DNA from: Mageeibacillus sp. UBA5734
Lineage (GTDB): Bacteria; Bacillota; Clostridia; Saccharofermentanales; UBA5734
DNA: 21,764 nt
Reading direction: 5' to 3'
NCBI GenBank assembly: GCA_002419365.1
Contig: DIGA01000056.1
Span: 1-21,764 of the forward strand
The position numbers and the translations under genes were made by a program. Shown piece after piece: positions 7,101 through 15,842 of the stretch; position 1 is the stretch's first letter; every line of letters begins with the position of its first letter. The notes under the pieces were generated by a model that did no database searches, had not been told where the DNA came from, and saw only the letters and a program-made list of their open reading frames with translations.

Positions 7101-9061
7101 CCTTGCTTACGGTCGATTCGATCAGCAAAGCCTTCGCTGACCGGATTTTATTGGAAAACTGCTCATTTACCATCAACGAGGGTGACAAGATCGGAGTCGT
7201 CGGGGTCAATGGCACCGGCAAATCCACTTTGCTGCGGATTGTCGCTGGACTGGAACCATTCGACCAAGGCCAGATTTTGCGCAGTCGGGGCCTGAGTTTG
7301 GAATATTTGCCACAGCTACCCGAGTTTCCGGCGGGGACAACGATTCTCCAATCCGTTCTGCATGGTCATTCTCCGGCGATGCAGATCATCCGGGACTACG
7401 AACAGGCAGCAGCCGAGCTGGCCAGGCAGCCGGAAAATCAAGCCCTCCAGGGCCGCCTGGTCCGGCTTTCGGGCCGCATGGACGAGGTCAATGCCTGGAG
7501 TCTGGAAAGCGAGATTAAAACCATCCTCACCCAGTTGGGGCTGACGGATTTTCTCCAGTCAGTCGATACCCTGTCTGGGGGGCAGAAAAAGCGCGTCGCC
7601 CTGGCCGGCGTCCTGGCCAATCCAGCCGATCTTCTGATCCTGGACGAACCGACCAACCATCTTGATCCCGAGACCGTGGCCTGGCTCGAGCAAGCCTTGC
7701 TCCGCTACCGGGGTGCCATCCTGATGGTCACCCACGACCGCTATTTCCTGGAAAACGTGACCGGAGTCATGCTGGAAATCGACCAGCGCAAGCTCTATCG
7801 ATATGAAGCCAACTATGAGACATTTCTCGAGCTCAAAGCAGAGCGGCTCGAGCAGGAGCAGGCCAGCGAGCAAAAACGGCAAAACATCCTGCGCCGCGAG
7901 CTGGCCTGGATCCGGCGCGGCGCGAAAGCTCGTTCGACCAAGCAAAAAGCGCGCATCGACCGTTTCCATGCCCTGGACGAGACCGAGGGCAGGCGGGAGG
8001 ACGCCTCGGTCCAGATGGCCACAGCCAGCTCCCGGCTCGGCCGCAAAACCATCGAACTTACAAAGGTCAGCAAAACCTGGGGCAGACAGCCCCTGTTCCG
8101 GGATTTTTCCTACATCATCTCCCGCGGCGAGCGACTGGGACTGATCGGCCCCAATGGTTGCGGCAAAACGACCCTGCTCAATCTTTTTGCCGGACGCCTG
8201 GATCCAGACCAGGGCAGCCGTGAGGCTGGGATTACTGTCAAAATCGGCTTTTTCACGCAAGACAGTGAACCGATCGATCCCGACATCCGGGTGATCGAGT
8301 ATGTCCGCGATGCCGCTGAGATCGTCCAGACCGACGAAGGGGAACTGTCTGCATCCCAGATGTGTGAGCGGTTCCTCTTTCCTCCGGCCCTGCAATGGAC
8401 CCCTGTGCGCAAATTGTCCGGCGGGGAGCGCCGTCGTCTCTATCTGCTCAAGATTCTGATGAGCGCGCCCAATGTCCTGCTGCTCGACGAACCGACCAAT
8501 GACCTCGACATCACCACCTTGTCGATCCTGGAGAATTACCTCGAGGATTTCCCCGGAGCGGTGATCGTAGTCTCCCACGACCGCTATTTCCTTGACCGTG
8601 TGGTCGATCGCATTCTCGCCTTTGAAACAGACGGCCAGTTACGGCAGTATGAAGGCGATTTTTCCGGCTATCTGGAGCTCAAGCGGGAACAAAGACAGCT
8701 GGCCAATGATCCGTCCAGCAGCAAATCCGCCGGTAACAAATCTGCTGGCAACAAACCAGTCTCCTCCAGCCAGCAGACAACATCGGGCCTCCCCTCTGGT
8801 TCTCGCTCGCCTAAAACTTCAAAGCTGAAACTCAAGCTGAGCGAGAAAATCGAACTGGAAACCATTGATGCCCGGATCGCTGATTTGGAAGCCACCTGCG
8901 ACGATTTGAGGCGCCAGATGAATGCTGCTGCCACCGATTACATCCGACTCCAGACCTTGGGCGACGAACTGGCTGCAGCCTCCGACGCCCTCGATCAAGC
9001 GATGGAACGCTGGGTCTATCTCAACGAATTGCTCGAGCAGATCGAGCAGCAGAGAAACTGA
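7097..9061 (+). CDS. uup: ABC-F ATPase, Uup-like
   Basis: It has two ATP-binding cassettes and no membrane helices, so it is an ABC-F protein acting on the ribosome rather than a transporter. First cassette: Walker A GVNGTGKST (36-44), signature LSGGQKKR (about 159), Walker B LLILDEPTNHLD (about 178). The interdomain linker has ELAWIRRGAKARSTKQKARI (about 270-290). Second cassette: Walker A GPNGCGKTT (about 351), signature LSGGERRR (about 440), Walker B VLLLDEPTNDLD (about 460). A Ser/Lys-rich linker (about 535-575) leads to a C-terminal coiled coil (about 580-654), the arrangement of Uup. A GAGG site precedes ATG 7097. Stop TGA overlaps the next start (TGATG). Uup versus another ABC-F subgroup is not certain. 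Confidence 0.92.
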   Translation: MTLLTVDSISKAFADRILLENCSFTINEGDKIGVVGVNGTGKSTLLRIVAGLEPFDQGQILRSRGLSLEYLPQLPEFPAGTTILQSVLHGHSPAMQIIRDYEQAAAELARQPENQALQGRLVRLSGRMDEVNAWSLESEIKTILTQLGLTDFLQSVDTLSGGQKKRVALAGVLANPADLLILDEPTNHLDPETVAWLEQALLRYRGAILMVTHDRYFLENVTGVMLEIDQRKLYRYEANYETFLELKAERLEQEQASEQKRQNILRRELAWIRRGAKARSTKQKARIDRFHALDETEGRREDASVQMATASSRLGRKTIELTKVSKTWGRQPLFRDFSYIISRGERLGLIGPNGCGKTTLLNLFAGRLDPDQGSREAGITVKIGFFTQDSEPIDPDIRVIEYVRDAAEIVQTDEGELSASQMCERFLFPPALQWTPVRKLSGGERRRLYLLKILMSAPNVLLLDEPTNDLDITTLSILENYLEDFPGAVIVVSHDRYFLDRVVDRILAFETDGQLRQYEGDFSGYLELKREQRQLANDPSSSKSAGNKSAGNKPVSSSQQTTSGLPSGSRSPKTSKLKLKLSEKIELETIDARIADLEATCDDLRRQMNAAATDYIRLQTLGDELAAASDALDQAMERWVYLNELLEQIEQQRN

Positions 9062-9702
9062 TGAAAACGACGATTCAAAATCCCGAACATTTATTCCTGA
9101 GCGCCGACAGCCAGGAGACCGTTTGCGGCTGTAACCAGGATTGGTACCCGACCCTGTGGCAGCGCCGAGCCGGTTGTGGACCGACGACAGCCAGCAATCT
9201 CCTGATCTATCACCAGAGAGCCGGACAGATAGCTTTGCCTCAAGAGCTCCATGTGACAGCAGATGGTCTCAGACTGATGGAAGAGGTCTGGCACTACGTA
9301 ACGCCGACCGCGATGGGGGTCCACACACCAGGGATTTTCGAACAGGGCCTGCGTAACTTTTTCAGTCAGAAGGCCTTATCCGTATCGACACATTCGCTCC
9401 GGATCCCCAGCAGACGACACCTGCGGCCATCCTTTGCTGAAACAGTCGGCTTTGTCCGCACAGGACTCTCCCAAGATAGCCCTGTTGCGTTTCTCAACCT
9501 GGCTAACGGCACGGTCCGGAAATTGGATCCCTGGCACTGGGTGACGATCACAGCCTTGGATGAGCACAACGAAAAAGCGGTCGAAATCGAAATCTGCGAC
9601 AACCTGAACTGTTTCACAATGGATTTGCACGAGTGGTACGAAACCACTTCACGTGGCGGTGGTTTTGTCTACCTGACGGTGCCAAGTGTCCAGCAGCTGT
9701 GA
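9061..9702 (+). CDS. C39-like/papain-fold cysteine peptidase candidate
   Basis: I infer a papain-like fold from three motifs in order. LWQRRAGCGPTTASNLLIY has Gln34 five residues before Cys39. KLDPWHWVTITAL has His159. VEIEICDN has Asp180 as the third catalytic residue. GCGPTTA is characteristic of C39-like and butirosin BtrH-like enzymes. There is no signal peptide or membrane segment, so it should act in the cytoplasm, unlike exported bacteriocin-maturation peptidases. The start ATG 9061 overlaps the ABC-F stop, and no separate strong ribosome site is seen, so expression depends on coupling. The substrate is unknown. It could be an acyltransferase rather than a protease. Confidence 0.7.
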   Translation: MKTTIQNPEHLFLSADSQETVCGCNQDWYPTLWQRRAGCGPTTASNLLIYHQRAGQIALPQELHVTADGLRLMEEVWHYVTPTAMGVHTPGIFEQGLRNFFSQKALSVSTHSLRIPSRRHLRPSFAETVGFVRTGLSQDSPVAFLNLANGTVRKLDPWHWVTITALDEHNEKAVEIEICDNLNCFTMDLHEWYETTSRGGGFVYLTVPSVQQL

Positions 9703-9720
9703 ACTGCCAGCACACTTGAC

Positions 9721-10032
9721 TCAGAATCGTTCAAATTCGAAATCAACACTGGCCCGGTCGGTGCGAACCTGGGCCACATAGGCTGACACTGCCTTATGGG
9801 CCGGGTGATGCTGGTAGCGCTCCAGGGCTTCGGCGTCATCGAACGTCGTCACCAGAACCATGTCGAACGTATCCCGTCCAACACCGATGTCCTGGCCAAT
9901 CTCCATGCTCTCGATCTCCGGGATGATCGGACGCAAAGCCTGGAGTGATTCGGCAACGTAGTCAAGATTTTCCTGCCGGGTCTTACCTTCGGCTTCTTCT
10001 TTGAATTTCCACATGACGATGTGCTTGATCAT
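9721..10032 (-). CDS. Stress-responsive alpha/beta barrel (Dabb) protein
   Basis: The 103-aa protein is a single Dabb domain: MIKHIVMWKFKEEAEG, then LRPIIPEIESMEIGQDIG, then DMVLVTTFDDAEALERYQHH and PAHKAVSAYV. Dabb proteins are small dimeric ferredoxin-like barrels, often of unknown catalytic role. AGGAGG is eight bases before ATG 10032 and overlaps the TAG stop of the upstream HD-GYP gene, twelve bases away, so the two are cotranscribed. Its 3' end faces the C39-like gene with 18 bases between. Confidence 0.9.
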   Translation of the reverse strand: MIKHIVMWKFKEEAEGKTRQENLDYVAESLQALRPIIPEIESMEIGQDIGVGRDTFDMVLVTTFDDAEALERYQHHPAHKAVSAYVAQVRTDRASVDFEFERF

Positions 10033-10044
10033 AAGGGATACCTC

Positions 10045-11253
10045 CTAAAGTTCTGTTTCTTCCACCATGGCCAGGAAACTGTTGACCAGGAAAGGAGCAA
10101 ATTGTTTGCCGCTGCAGCGGACGAGTTCAGCCCGGGCATATTCGACCGACAATGATTCGCGGTACACACGTCGGGAAAGCATGGCATCCCAAGCATCGGT
10201 CAAGGCCAGGATCTGAGCTGCCAGCGGGATTTGGTCACCCGACAGATGGTTGGGATACCCCGAGCCATCATACCGTTCGTGATGGCAGAGGACGATATCC
10301 GCCAAAGGTCGCAACACCTCCGACTCACTGATCATGTCATAGCCATACAGTGGATGCTGGCGAATTTTTTCGAATTCTTCATCCGTCAGCCGGTCAGTCT
10401 TGTTCAAGATGTATTTCGGGACACGAATCTTTCCAATATCGTGGATCATGCCGACCCAGTAGATCTCATGCTGGAATTTTTCCGGATAACCCAGGCGACG
10501 GGCGAGATTTTCCGACAGGCGGGCCACATTTTCCGAATGACCTCGCGTATATGGATCATAATCATCCAGAACTTTGGCCAGAATGCGGATGACTTCGCGC
10601 GACATCTTGTCTTCAGCATCGACCAAGGCTTTGCTTTGCACGTCCACCAGATCGGCAAGATGGCGCTGCTGGTGAACCAGTCGATTGGTCAGGTCCAGAT
10701 TGGTCTGGTACTGGTGGTAGAAAAGCCGGGACGCCGCAAACGATACGGACAGAAACAAGATGACAGAAATCAGAAAGAGCACCCGGTTCGTTTCGACCGT
10801 CTTCACAACCGGGGTCGCTAACGTAAGATAAGCCAGAACCAGACCGAAATAGGCCAGGAGCTTTCGGTCTGGCAGGAGGATCACCAAGGGGACGATGAAG
10901 ACGGATATCAGGAAGTCAAAGTAGGGGACGATCGCATTGGGGTTGTAGCCTACTAATGCCGTGCCCCAGAATAGGGCAACCAGGGTGAACCCATCGATCA
11001 AGACTTGCCGGTATACCTGTTCCGGAATCTTTTCCGGCAGATCAACCAGGTAGATGAGCAGGGTCAAAATCATGAACAAACCCAGCAGCGTTCCATTGAT
11101 GATCCTGACGCTCAAGTCGTCATGGATGGCAAGGGCGAGGCCAAACATGACCAGGGACATGCCTGCCAGAACCGGCAGCAGCTTCTTCACCCGCAAAAAA
11201 TTGACTGTCTGGATATCCATGTCCGTAGACTGCACCGGGTCAATCCATTTCAT
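10045..11253 (-). CDS. Membrane HD-GYP c-di-GMP phosphodiesterase
   Basis: It predicts hydrolysis of cyclic di-GMP. About five or six hydrophobic helices lie between residues 28 and 178, then a helical linker (about 180-215), then the HD-GYP domain. Metal and signature residues are His239 (RGHSENVA), His271-Asp272 (MIHDIGKI), His300, His324-His325, GSGYP at 330-334 and Asp353 (LTDAWDAM). The first ATG (11253) has GGAG five bases upstream. It forms a two-gene unit with the downstream Dabb gene and is divergent from the histidine kinase/GGDEF pair, which suggests opposed control of c-di-GMP. The sensory membrane part is not a domain I recognise. Confidence 0.92.
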   Translation of the reverse strand: MKWIDPVQSTDMDIQTVNFLRVKKLLPVLAGMSLVMFGLALAIHDDLSVRIINGTLLGLFMILTLLIYLVDLPEKIPEQVYRQVLIDGFTLVALFWGTALVGYNPNAIVPYFDFLISVFIVPLVILLPDRKLLAYFGLVLAYLTLATPVVKTVETNRVLFLISVILFLSVSFAASRLFYHQYQTNLDLTNRLVHQQRHLADLVDVQSKALVDAEDKMSREVIRILAKVLDDYDPYTRGHSENVARLSENLARRLGYPEKFQHEIYWVGMIHDIGKIRVPKYILNKTDRLTDEEFEKIRQHPLYGYDMISESEVLRPLADIVLCHHERYDGSGYPNHLSGDQIPLAAQILALTDAWDAMLSRRVYRESLSVEYARAELVRCSGKQFAPFLVNSFLAMVEETEL

Positions 11254-11438
11254 GCCTGCTCCAATGATGTATTTATTGCAAAATTATGATTATTTTTTCC
11301 ATTCAACCGACGGACCACTTCTGCTTGATCCTGAATCAGCTAATATGATTAGTAGCAATCCTATTAGATAGAATCATGTCGTTTCCTATTGTATCAAATT
11401 CAGCCAGCTCGCGCATTTTTCTCCTGGTGAGGCGTTCA
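11254..11438. promoter_or_regulatory. Divergent control region between HD-GYP gene and kinase-GGDEF operon
   Basis: The region is AT-rich. ATGATTAG (11345-11352) and AGAATCAT (11370-11377) form an inverted pair of TGATT/AATCA half-sites resembling the repeat at 2817-2919. I see no promoter boxes convincing enough to call. An ATG at 11376 lies here but has no ribosome site. Confidence 0.35.
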
Positions 11439-14018
11439 ATGGACCATCGGATTGACTCGAATTCAACCTCTGCCGACCGATCATCGGATCACAGGTCTGG
11501 GCACGCCCCGCTGCATCTGCGGGCCTGGATTCTGAAGGCGTTCATCCGGGTATCCCTGATTCCCACCATGATCCTCCTGGTCGCTTTTTTCACCATCTAC
11601 CTCCTGGCTAACCGCTGGTCCTACCAGGCATCTGTTGGATACATGGGCGATCATGTCGAGGAAAGTCTCAGCGAAATGGCCCGTCTCGAAGCTAAGGGCA
11701 TCAACCAGTCCTTGAGTTCGATCGAACATGCCGTTGATCTTTTCCGCTACCAGGCAGCAAAAGCCCTGGCAACGGAGCGTCCTTTCCAGGCTGAGGACAG
11801 CGCGCGGCTGGCCTATTCGCCCGAGGGCGCCTATTACACAACCCAGGACAAACCATCCGGTGGTGCCGCAATTTTCTACAGCGGCTATGTCCCGATCACC
11901 GTGGCAGAACGGGAGAAAGTGGCACGCAGCCTGGCTTTGGAACCTCTGATGAAAGACATCCTTACTGCGGAGCCCTTGTCCGCATCCATCTATTTCAACA
12001 CCCATGACTCACTGAACATCATCTACCCCTATTTTGACGTGATCGGTCAATATCCGGTCCGGATGAATATCCCGGCCTACAATTTCTATTACGAAGCGGA
12101 TGCAACACACAACCCGGAACGCAGCGTCCGCTGGACCGACGTCTATCTCGATCCTGCTGGCCACGGCTGGATGTCATCGGCAATTGCACCCGTCTATCAG
12201 GGGGATTCCCTCGAAGGCGTGGTCGGGGTGGATGTCACCGTCAGCACGATCACCCAGACGGTCTTGAACTTGGATTTCCCTTGGGATGGCTATGGTTTGC
12301 TGCTGGGCAAGGACGGCACGATCCTGGCCTTGCCAGCGGCTGGAGAAGCTGACTGGAAATTGGACGAAATCACCGACCACCATTATGCCCAAGCGATCAT
12401 GCAGGATACCTTCAAACCTGCTGATTTTAATGTCTACACCCGTCAGGACCTCCAGACTTTTCCCTTGGATGTCGCCGAGTCTGATGCTGGAACAGCCAGC
12501 CTGCTGCTCGAGAATGAATCTAAAATGGCTGCCTGGGCCACCATTGAACTCACCGGCTGGAAGCTGGTCATCATTGTGCCGCAGGCTGCTGTTTTTGCCG
12601 GAGTCAACCAGATGCAGGACAATCTGAGCCAGATCGGGTTCTATTCCCTGGCGGTTTTTCTGTTTCTCAATCTATTGCTGTTGGTGGCAATCATCCGATA
12701 TGCCCGGAGCACGGGGGACCGGATAGCCCAGCCCCTGCAAGCAATCAATGCAATGGTCCGCCAAATTGGCGAAGGCCAGTATGACCAGACAGCTCCAGAC
12801 AGTTCAGTCCACGAGCTGCGTGAAACAGCCGAAACGATTGTCCAGATGGGTCACCAGCTCGATCAGGCCATGAGCAACAATGCCATCCTCCAGACCGCAA
12901 ACAACCTCAAGAGTGAGTTCATCGCCAACATGTCCCACGAGATCCGGACACCGGTCCATGCGATCCTGGGTTACACCTCCCTGCTCCGGGAAACAACCAC
13001 CGAAAATCGCCAGCTCAAGTACTTGGACACCATCCAGAAAGCAGGTACCAACCTGCTCACGATCATCAATGGTCTTCTGGATTTGTCCAAACTCGAGGCA
13101 GGCATGATCGACTTGCAACCGGATTATTTTGATCTGCGCAGCACCCTCCGGGAAATCCGGGACCTCTATGCGTATGAGTGCGAACGCAAAGGGATCGATC
13201 TCACGCTTGTCTTGGACCCGGATCTACCGGAAAGCATCCAGCTGGATGAACTTCGCTTGCGCCAGATCCTGGTCAACTTGGTGGGAAACGCCTCGAAATT
13301 CACAGACCACGGCACAATCGAACTGAGTGCCCGGGCGATCTTGCAGACAGATACCTCGACGACAAAGCCTGATCCGGAAAAAGTGACTCTGGTGCTGGCT
13401 GTCCAGGACAGTGGGATTGGCATCCCACGCGCCCAGATCAAGCAGATTTTTGAACCGTTCCGGCAAAAGGACGGCCAAAACAGCCGCAAATATGGCGGCA
13501 CTGGCCTAGGTCTGGCGATCGTCCAGCGCTTTGTTGATTTGATGGGTGGGAAAATCGTGGTGGACAGCGTCGAAGGCCAGGGCTCGACGTTCACCGTGAC
13601 CTTGCCTGACATCTCCATCGGTCATGTGAATAGGATTCCCCTGCCAGAGACTGTCCGCCAGGTACACACAGGCCGGCTCGAACAAGAATCAACCCTGGCC
13701 GAGAATTCCAGCAAGATTTTGAGTACGCAACCGCCCTTGGAACACAGAAAACCTGGCCAAGAGCTTTTCAGGCCGCTCTCAGCCATTCTGGATGGCCCCT
13801 GGCAAAACTGCAAGGACAGCGGCCGAGTCCAAGACTTCCGCTCCTTTTCACTCGTGTTGCAGGACTTGGTCGAACAGCAGGAAGATCCGGCAGTCCGATC
13901 CTATTGGGAAAGGCTGGATAGAGCCATCGAATCTTTTGACATTGGGCAGATGCAGCTGATAGCCACGCAGTTCCCGGCACTGGTTACGGCTGCCAAACCA
14001 GAGCAAGCTCCGAGGTGA
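11439..14018 (+). CDS. Cache-HAMP sensor histidine kinase
   Basis: It autophosphorylates in response to an external signal. Starting at ATG 11439 (GGTGAGG six bases upstream; the in-frame ATG at 11376 has no ribosome site) gives 859 aa. The order is N-terminal helix (about 33-55), periplasmic double-Cache-like domain (to about 395, with WTDVYLDPAGHGWM and GVVGVDVTVSTI), second helix (about 404-425), HAMP (IAQPLQAINAMVRQIGEGQY), then kinase. The H box is SHEIRTP with His500, the N box NLVGNASKFT (about 613), the G1 box DSGIGIP and the G2 box GGTGLGLAI. About 110 residues after the ATPase domain form a helical tail, but no receiver is present. The response regulator gene starts nine bases downstream, with its SD overlapping this stop, so they are a pair. 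The Cache ligand is unknown. Confidence 0.92.
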   Translation: MDHRIDSNSTSADRSSDHRSGHAPLHLRAWILKAFIRVSLIPTMILLVAFFTIYLLANRWSYQASVGYMGDHVEESLSEMARLEAKGINQSLSSIEHAVDLFRYQAAKALATERPFQAEDSARLAYSPEGAYYTTQDKPSGGAAIFYSGYVPITVAEREKVARSLALEPLMKDILTAEPLSASIYFNTHDSLNIIYPYFDVIGQYPVRMNIPAYNFYYEADATHNPERSVRWTDVYLDPAGHGWMSSAIAPVYQGDSLEGVVGVDVTVSTITQTVLNLDFPWDGYGLLLGKDGTILALPAAGEADWKLDEITDHHYAQAIMQDTFKPADFNVYTRQDLQTFPLDVAESDAGTASLLLENESKMAAWATIELTGWKLVIIVPQAAVFAGVNQMQDNLSQIGFYSLAVFLFLNLLLLVAIIRYARSTGDRIAQPLQAINAMVRQIGEGQYDQTAPDSSVHELRETAETIVQMGHQLDQAMSNNAILQTANNLKSEFIANMSHEIRTPVHAILGYTSLLRETTTENRQLKYLDTIQKAGTNLLTIINGLLDLSKLEAGMIDLQPDYFDLRSTLREIRDLYAYECERKGIDLTLVLDPDLPESIQLDELRLRQILVNLVGNASKFTDHGTIELSARAILQTDTSTTKPDPEKVTLVLAVQDSGIGIPRAQIKQIFEPFRQKDGQNSRKYGGTGLGLAIVQRFVDLMGGKIVVDSVEGQGSTFTVTLPDISIGHVNRIPLPETVRQVHTGRLEQESTLAENSSKILSTQPPLEHRKPGQELFRPLSAILDGPWQNCKDSGRVQDFRSFSLVLQDLVEQQEDPAVRSYWERLDRAIESFDIGQMQLIATQFPALVTAAKPEQAPR

Positions 14019-14027
14019 ACCTGTCGC

Positions 14028-14999
14028 ATGGTTGATGTGTTTGATCCTGCATCCATCAAAATCCTGCTCGTGGACGACACCCCGGAAAATCTTGAAATCG
14101 CAGGTCGGATCCTGCTGGGCGAGGGCTATGACATTTATCTCGCCGACACCGGAATCCGAGCACTCGAATTGGCCCGGCAGACGGTTTTCGATCTGATCCT
14201 GATGGACATCATGATGCCAGGCCTGGATGGGTTTGCCGCAGGCCGGCAACTGCTTCATCTGCCAACCCAGCAGGGCACGCCCTTGATTTATGTCTCGGCA
14301 CGAGCTGAAATTGAAAGCGTCAGCAAAGCCTTTGAACTCGGAGCGGTGGATTACATCCGCAAACCTTACAACCCCCTCGAGCTCAAGGCCCGGGTCAAAA
14401 CTCACATCCAGATCCGCAAACTGCATGAGCAGTTGCTGGCCCACAAGCAAGAGCTGGAAAAGGCACTTGCCTATGCTCGGTCGCTGGCCAAAACCGACGA
14501 GCTGACCGGGCTTCTGAACCGGCGAGAGATCAATGCCCTGATGGATTATGAAATGATCCGGGCAGCACGCAACCAGCATGAGTTTTCAATCATACTGGCA
14601 GATGTTGACTTTTTCAAAGTGATCAATGACACCTATGGCCATCTTGCCGGGGATCAAGTTCTGAAAGAAATTGCCCGCCTCATGCGCGAAAATACCCGGG
14701 AGCAAGACTTTATCGCCCGCTGGGGTGGTGAGGAAATTTTGCTTCTGTTGCCGGAAACGGGCGCTGGAGAAGCCACTGAACTGGCCGGACGTCTACGCCG
14801 GGTGATCGCCGACCATCCGTTCGGAGACTCAGGTCAGTGCTATCATCTGACCATGACCTTCGGTATCGCCTGCCACCATCCCGGCATGGCATTGAATGAC
14901 CTCCTGAACAAAGCCGACCAGGCTTTGTATGAGGGCAAAGGTTCCGGTCGCAACCAAGTCGTGATTTCTTCTTTGTCCTGCACACGATCAGCCCAGTAA
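14028..14999 (+). CDS. Response regulator, receiver-GGDEF diguanylate cyclase
   Basis: This PleD/WspR-type architecture couples phosphorylation to c-di-GMP synthesis. The receiver (about 10-125) has acidic pair Asp16-Asp17, phosphoacceptor Asp60 (LILMDIMMPG) and Lys112 (RKPYNP). A coiled linker (about 126-150) leads to the GGDEF domain (about 152-312) with KTDELTGLLNRRE and DVDFFKVINDTYGH. The signature is GGEEI (233-237) rather than GGEEF. RxxD I-site residues Arg224 and Asp227 lie five residues before it. GAGGTGA (14012-14018) overlaps the kinase stop and serves as ribosome site for ATG 14028. Activity is likely but not certain with Ile at the last signature position. Confidence 0.92.
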   Translation: MVDVFDPASIKILLVDDTPENLEIAGRILLGEGYDIYLADTGIRALELARQTVFDLILMDIMMPGLDGFAAGRQLLHLPTQQGTPLIYVSARAEIESVSKAFELGAVDYIRKPYNPLELKARVKTHIQIRKLHEQLLAHKQELEKALAYARSLAKTDELTGLLNRREINALMDYEMIRAARNQHEFSIILADVDFFKVINDTYGHLAGDQVLKEIARLMRENTREQDFIARWGGEEILLLLPETGAGEATELAGRLRRVIADHPFGDSGQCYHLTMTFGIACHHPGMALNDLLNKADQALYEGKGSGRNQVVISSLSCTRSAQ

Positions 15000-15027
15000 A
15001 AGCAGCTTTCATCCAGCACAGCCAGCC

Positions 15028-15837
15028 TTAGCCCAGCAAGAGCGGTTTTTGAATCCGGGCTACCATCCAGGCCAGCCAGTGACCCGGCAAAATCTTGGAC
15101 AGGACAATCACCAGACGATTGCCAAAGCCGGGAATAATCAGGCGCTGCCGTCGCAAAAGGCCTTGCACGGCCGCACGGGCGACTTGTGCTGCAGGCATGG
15201 CAGAGGTCAGGTCGGCTTTTCCGGCCCGGCTGGAAAACTCCGTGGCCGTGGCGCCTGGACAGAGCAGGGAGACCGAGACACCGGTCCCGCGGAGTTCTTC
15301 ATCCAGTGCCAGGGAAAACGAATGGACGTAGGATTTGGCTGCATAGTAGACCGCTGTATAGGGGCCCGGTTGGTAGGCACCTGTGGAGGCCACATTCAGG
15401 ATCTGACCTCGTCCGCGTCCAGCCATGTCACCGGCAAAAAGCCGGGATAATTCGGTCATCGATGTGATGTTCAGGTCAATCAAGCGCTCATACGCATAAT
15501 CAGCGGCTGCTATGACCGGGCCACTGTGTCCGGCGCCGGCATTGTTGACCAGGAGGTCCACGGTGATCCCGTGCTGCCTGGTCCAGGCGTGCACCATCTG
15601 GGCCGCGGCAGGCTGGGCCAGATCCTGGGCCAGGATCTCCACACTGACAGCATGCTGCCGGTGCAGATCCTTGGCGATCAAATCCAGTCGTTCCTGGTTT
15701 CTGGCAACCAAGGCCAGGTTCCAGCCATGGGCAGCCAGCTGGCGAGCCAAGGCTGCCCCGATCCCGGATGAAGCTCCGGTGATCAGGGCAGTCTGCTTGT
15801 TTTTGTGCGTGTTTGCTGCTGTTGTGTCAGACGTCAT
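15028..15837 (-). CDS. SDR-family NAD(P)-dependent oxidoreductase
   Basis: A classical short-chain dehydrogenase/reductase of 269 aa. It has the nucleotide-binding TGASSGIG (20-27), NNAG (98-101), Ser151 in LNVASTGAYQPG, and the active-site Tyr164-x-x-x-Lys168 in VYYAAKSY. CPGATATEF follows. The C-terminal part (ILPGHWLAWMVARIQ) resembles SDRs of the YqjQ/DltE type. It follows the pyrophosphatase stop by five bases on the same strand, so it is cotranscribed and probably coupled; no strong separate ribosome site is present. The substrate is not evident. Confidence 0.9.
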   Translation of the reverse strand: MTSDTTAANTHKNKQTALITGASSGIGAALARQLAAHGWNLALVARNQERLDLIAKDLHRQHAVSVEILAQDLAQPAAAQMVHAWTRQHGITVDLLVNNAGAGHSGPVIAAADYAYERLIDLNITSMTELSRLFAGDMAGRGRGQILNVASTGAYQPGPYTAVYYAAKSYVHSFSLALDEELRGTGVSVSLLCPGATATEFSSRAGKADLTSAMPAAQVARAAVQGLLRRQRLIIPGFGNRLVIVLSKILPGHWLAWMVARIQKPLLLG

Positions 15838-15842
15838 CTTGA

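Noticed and set aside
7559..8578. 339-codon open frame on the minus strand
   Set aside because: It is antisense to the ABC-F gene, whose motifs are intact, and shows no family pattern; GC-rich codon use opens the opposite frame.
13848..14579. 243-codon open frame on the minus strand
   Set aside because: It is antisense across the kinase-regulator junction; both sense proteins have complete motifs.
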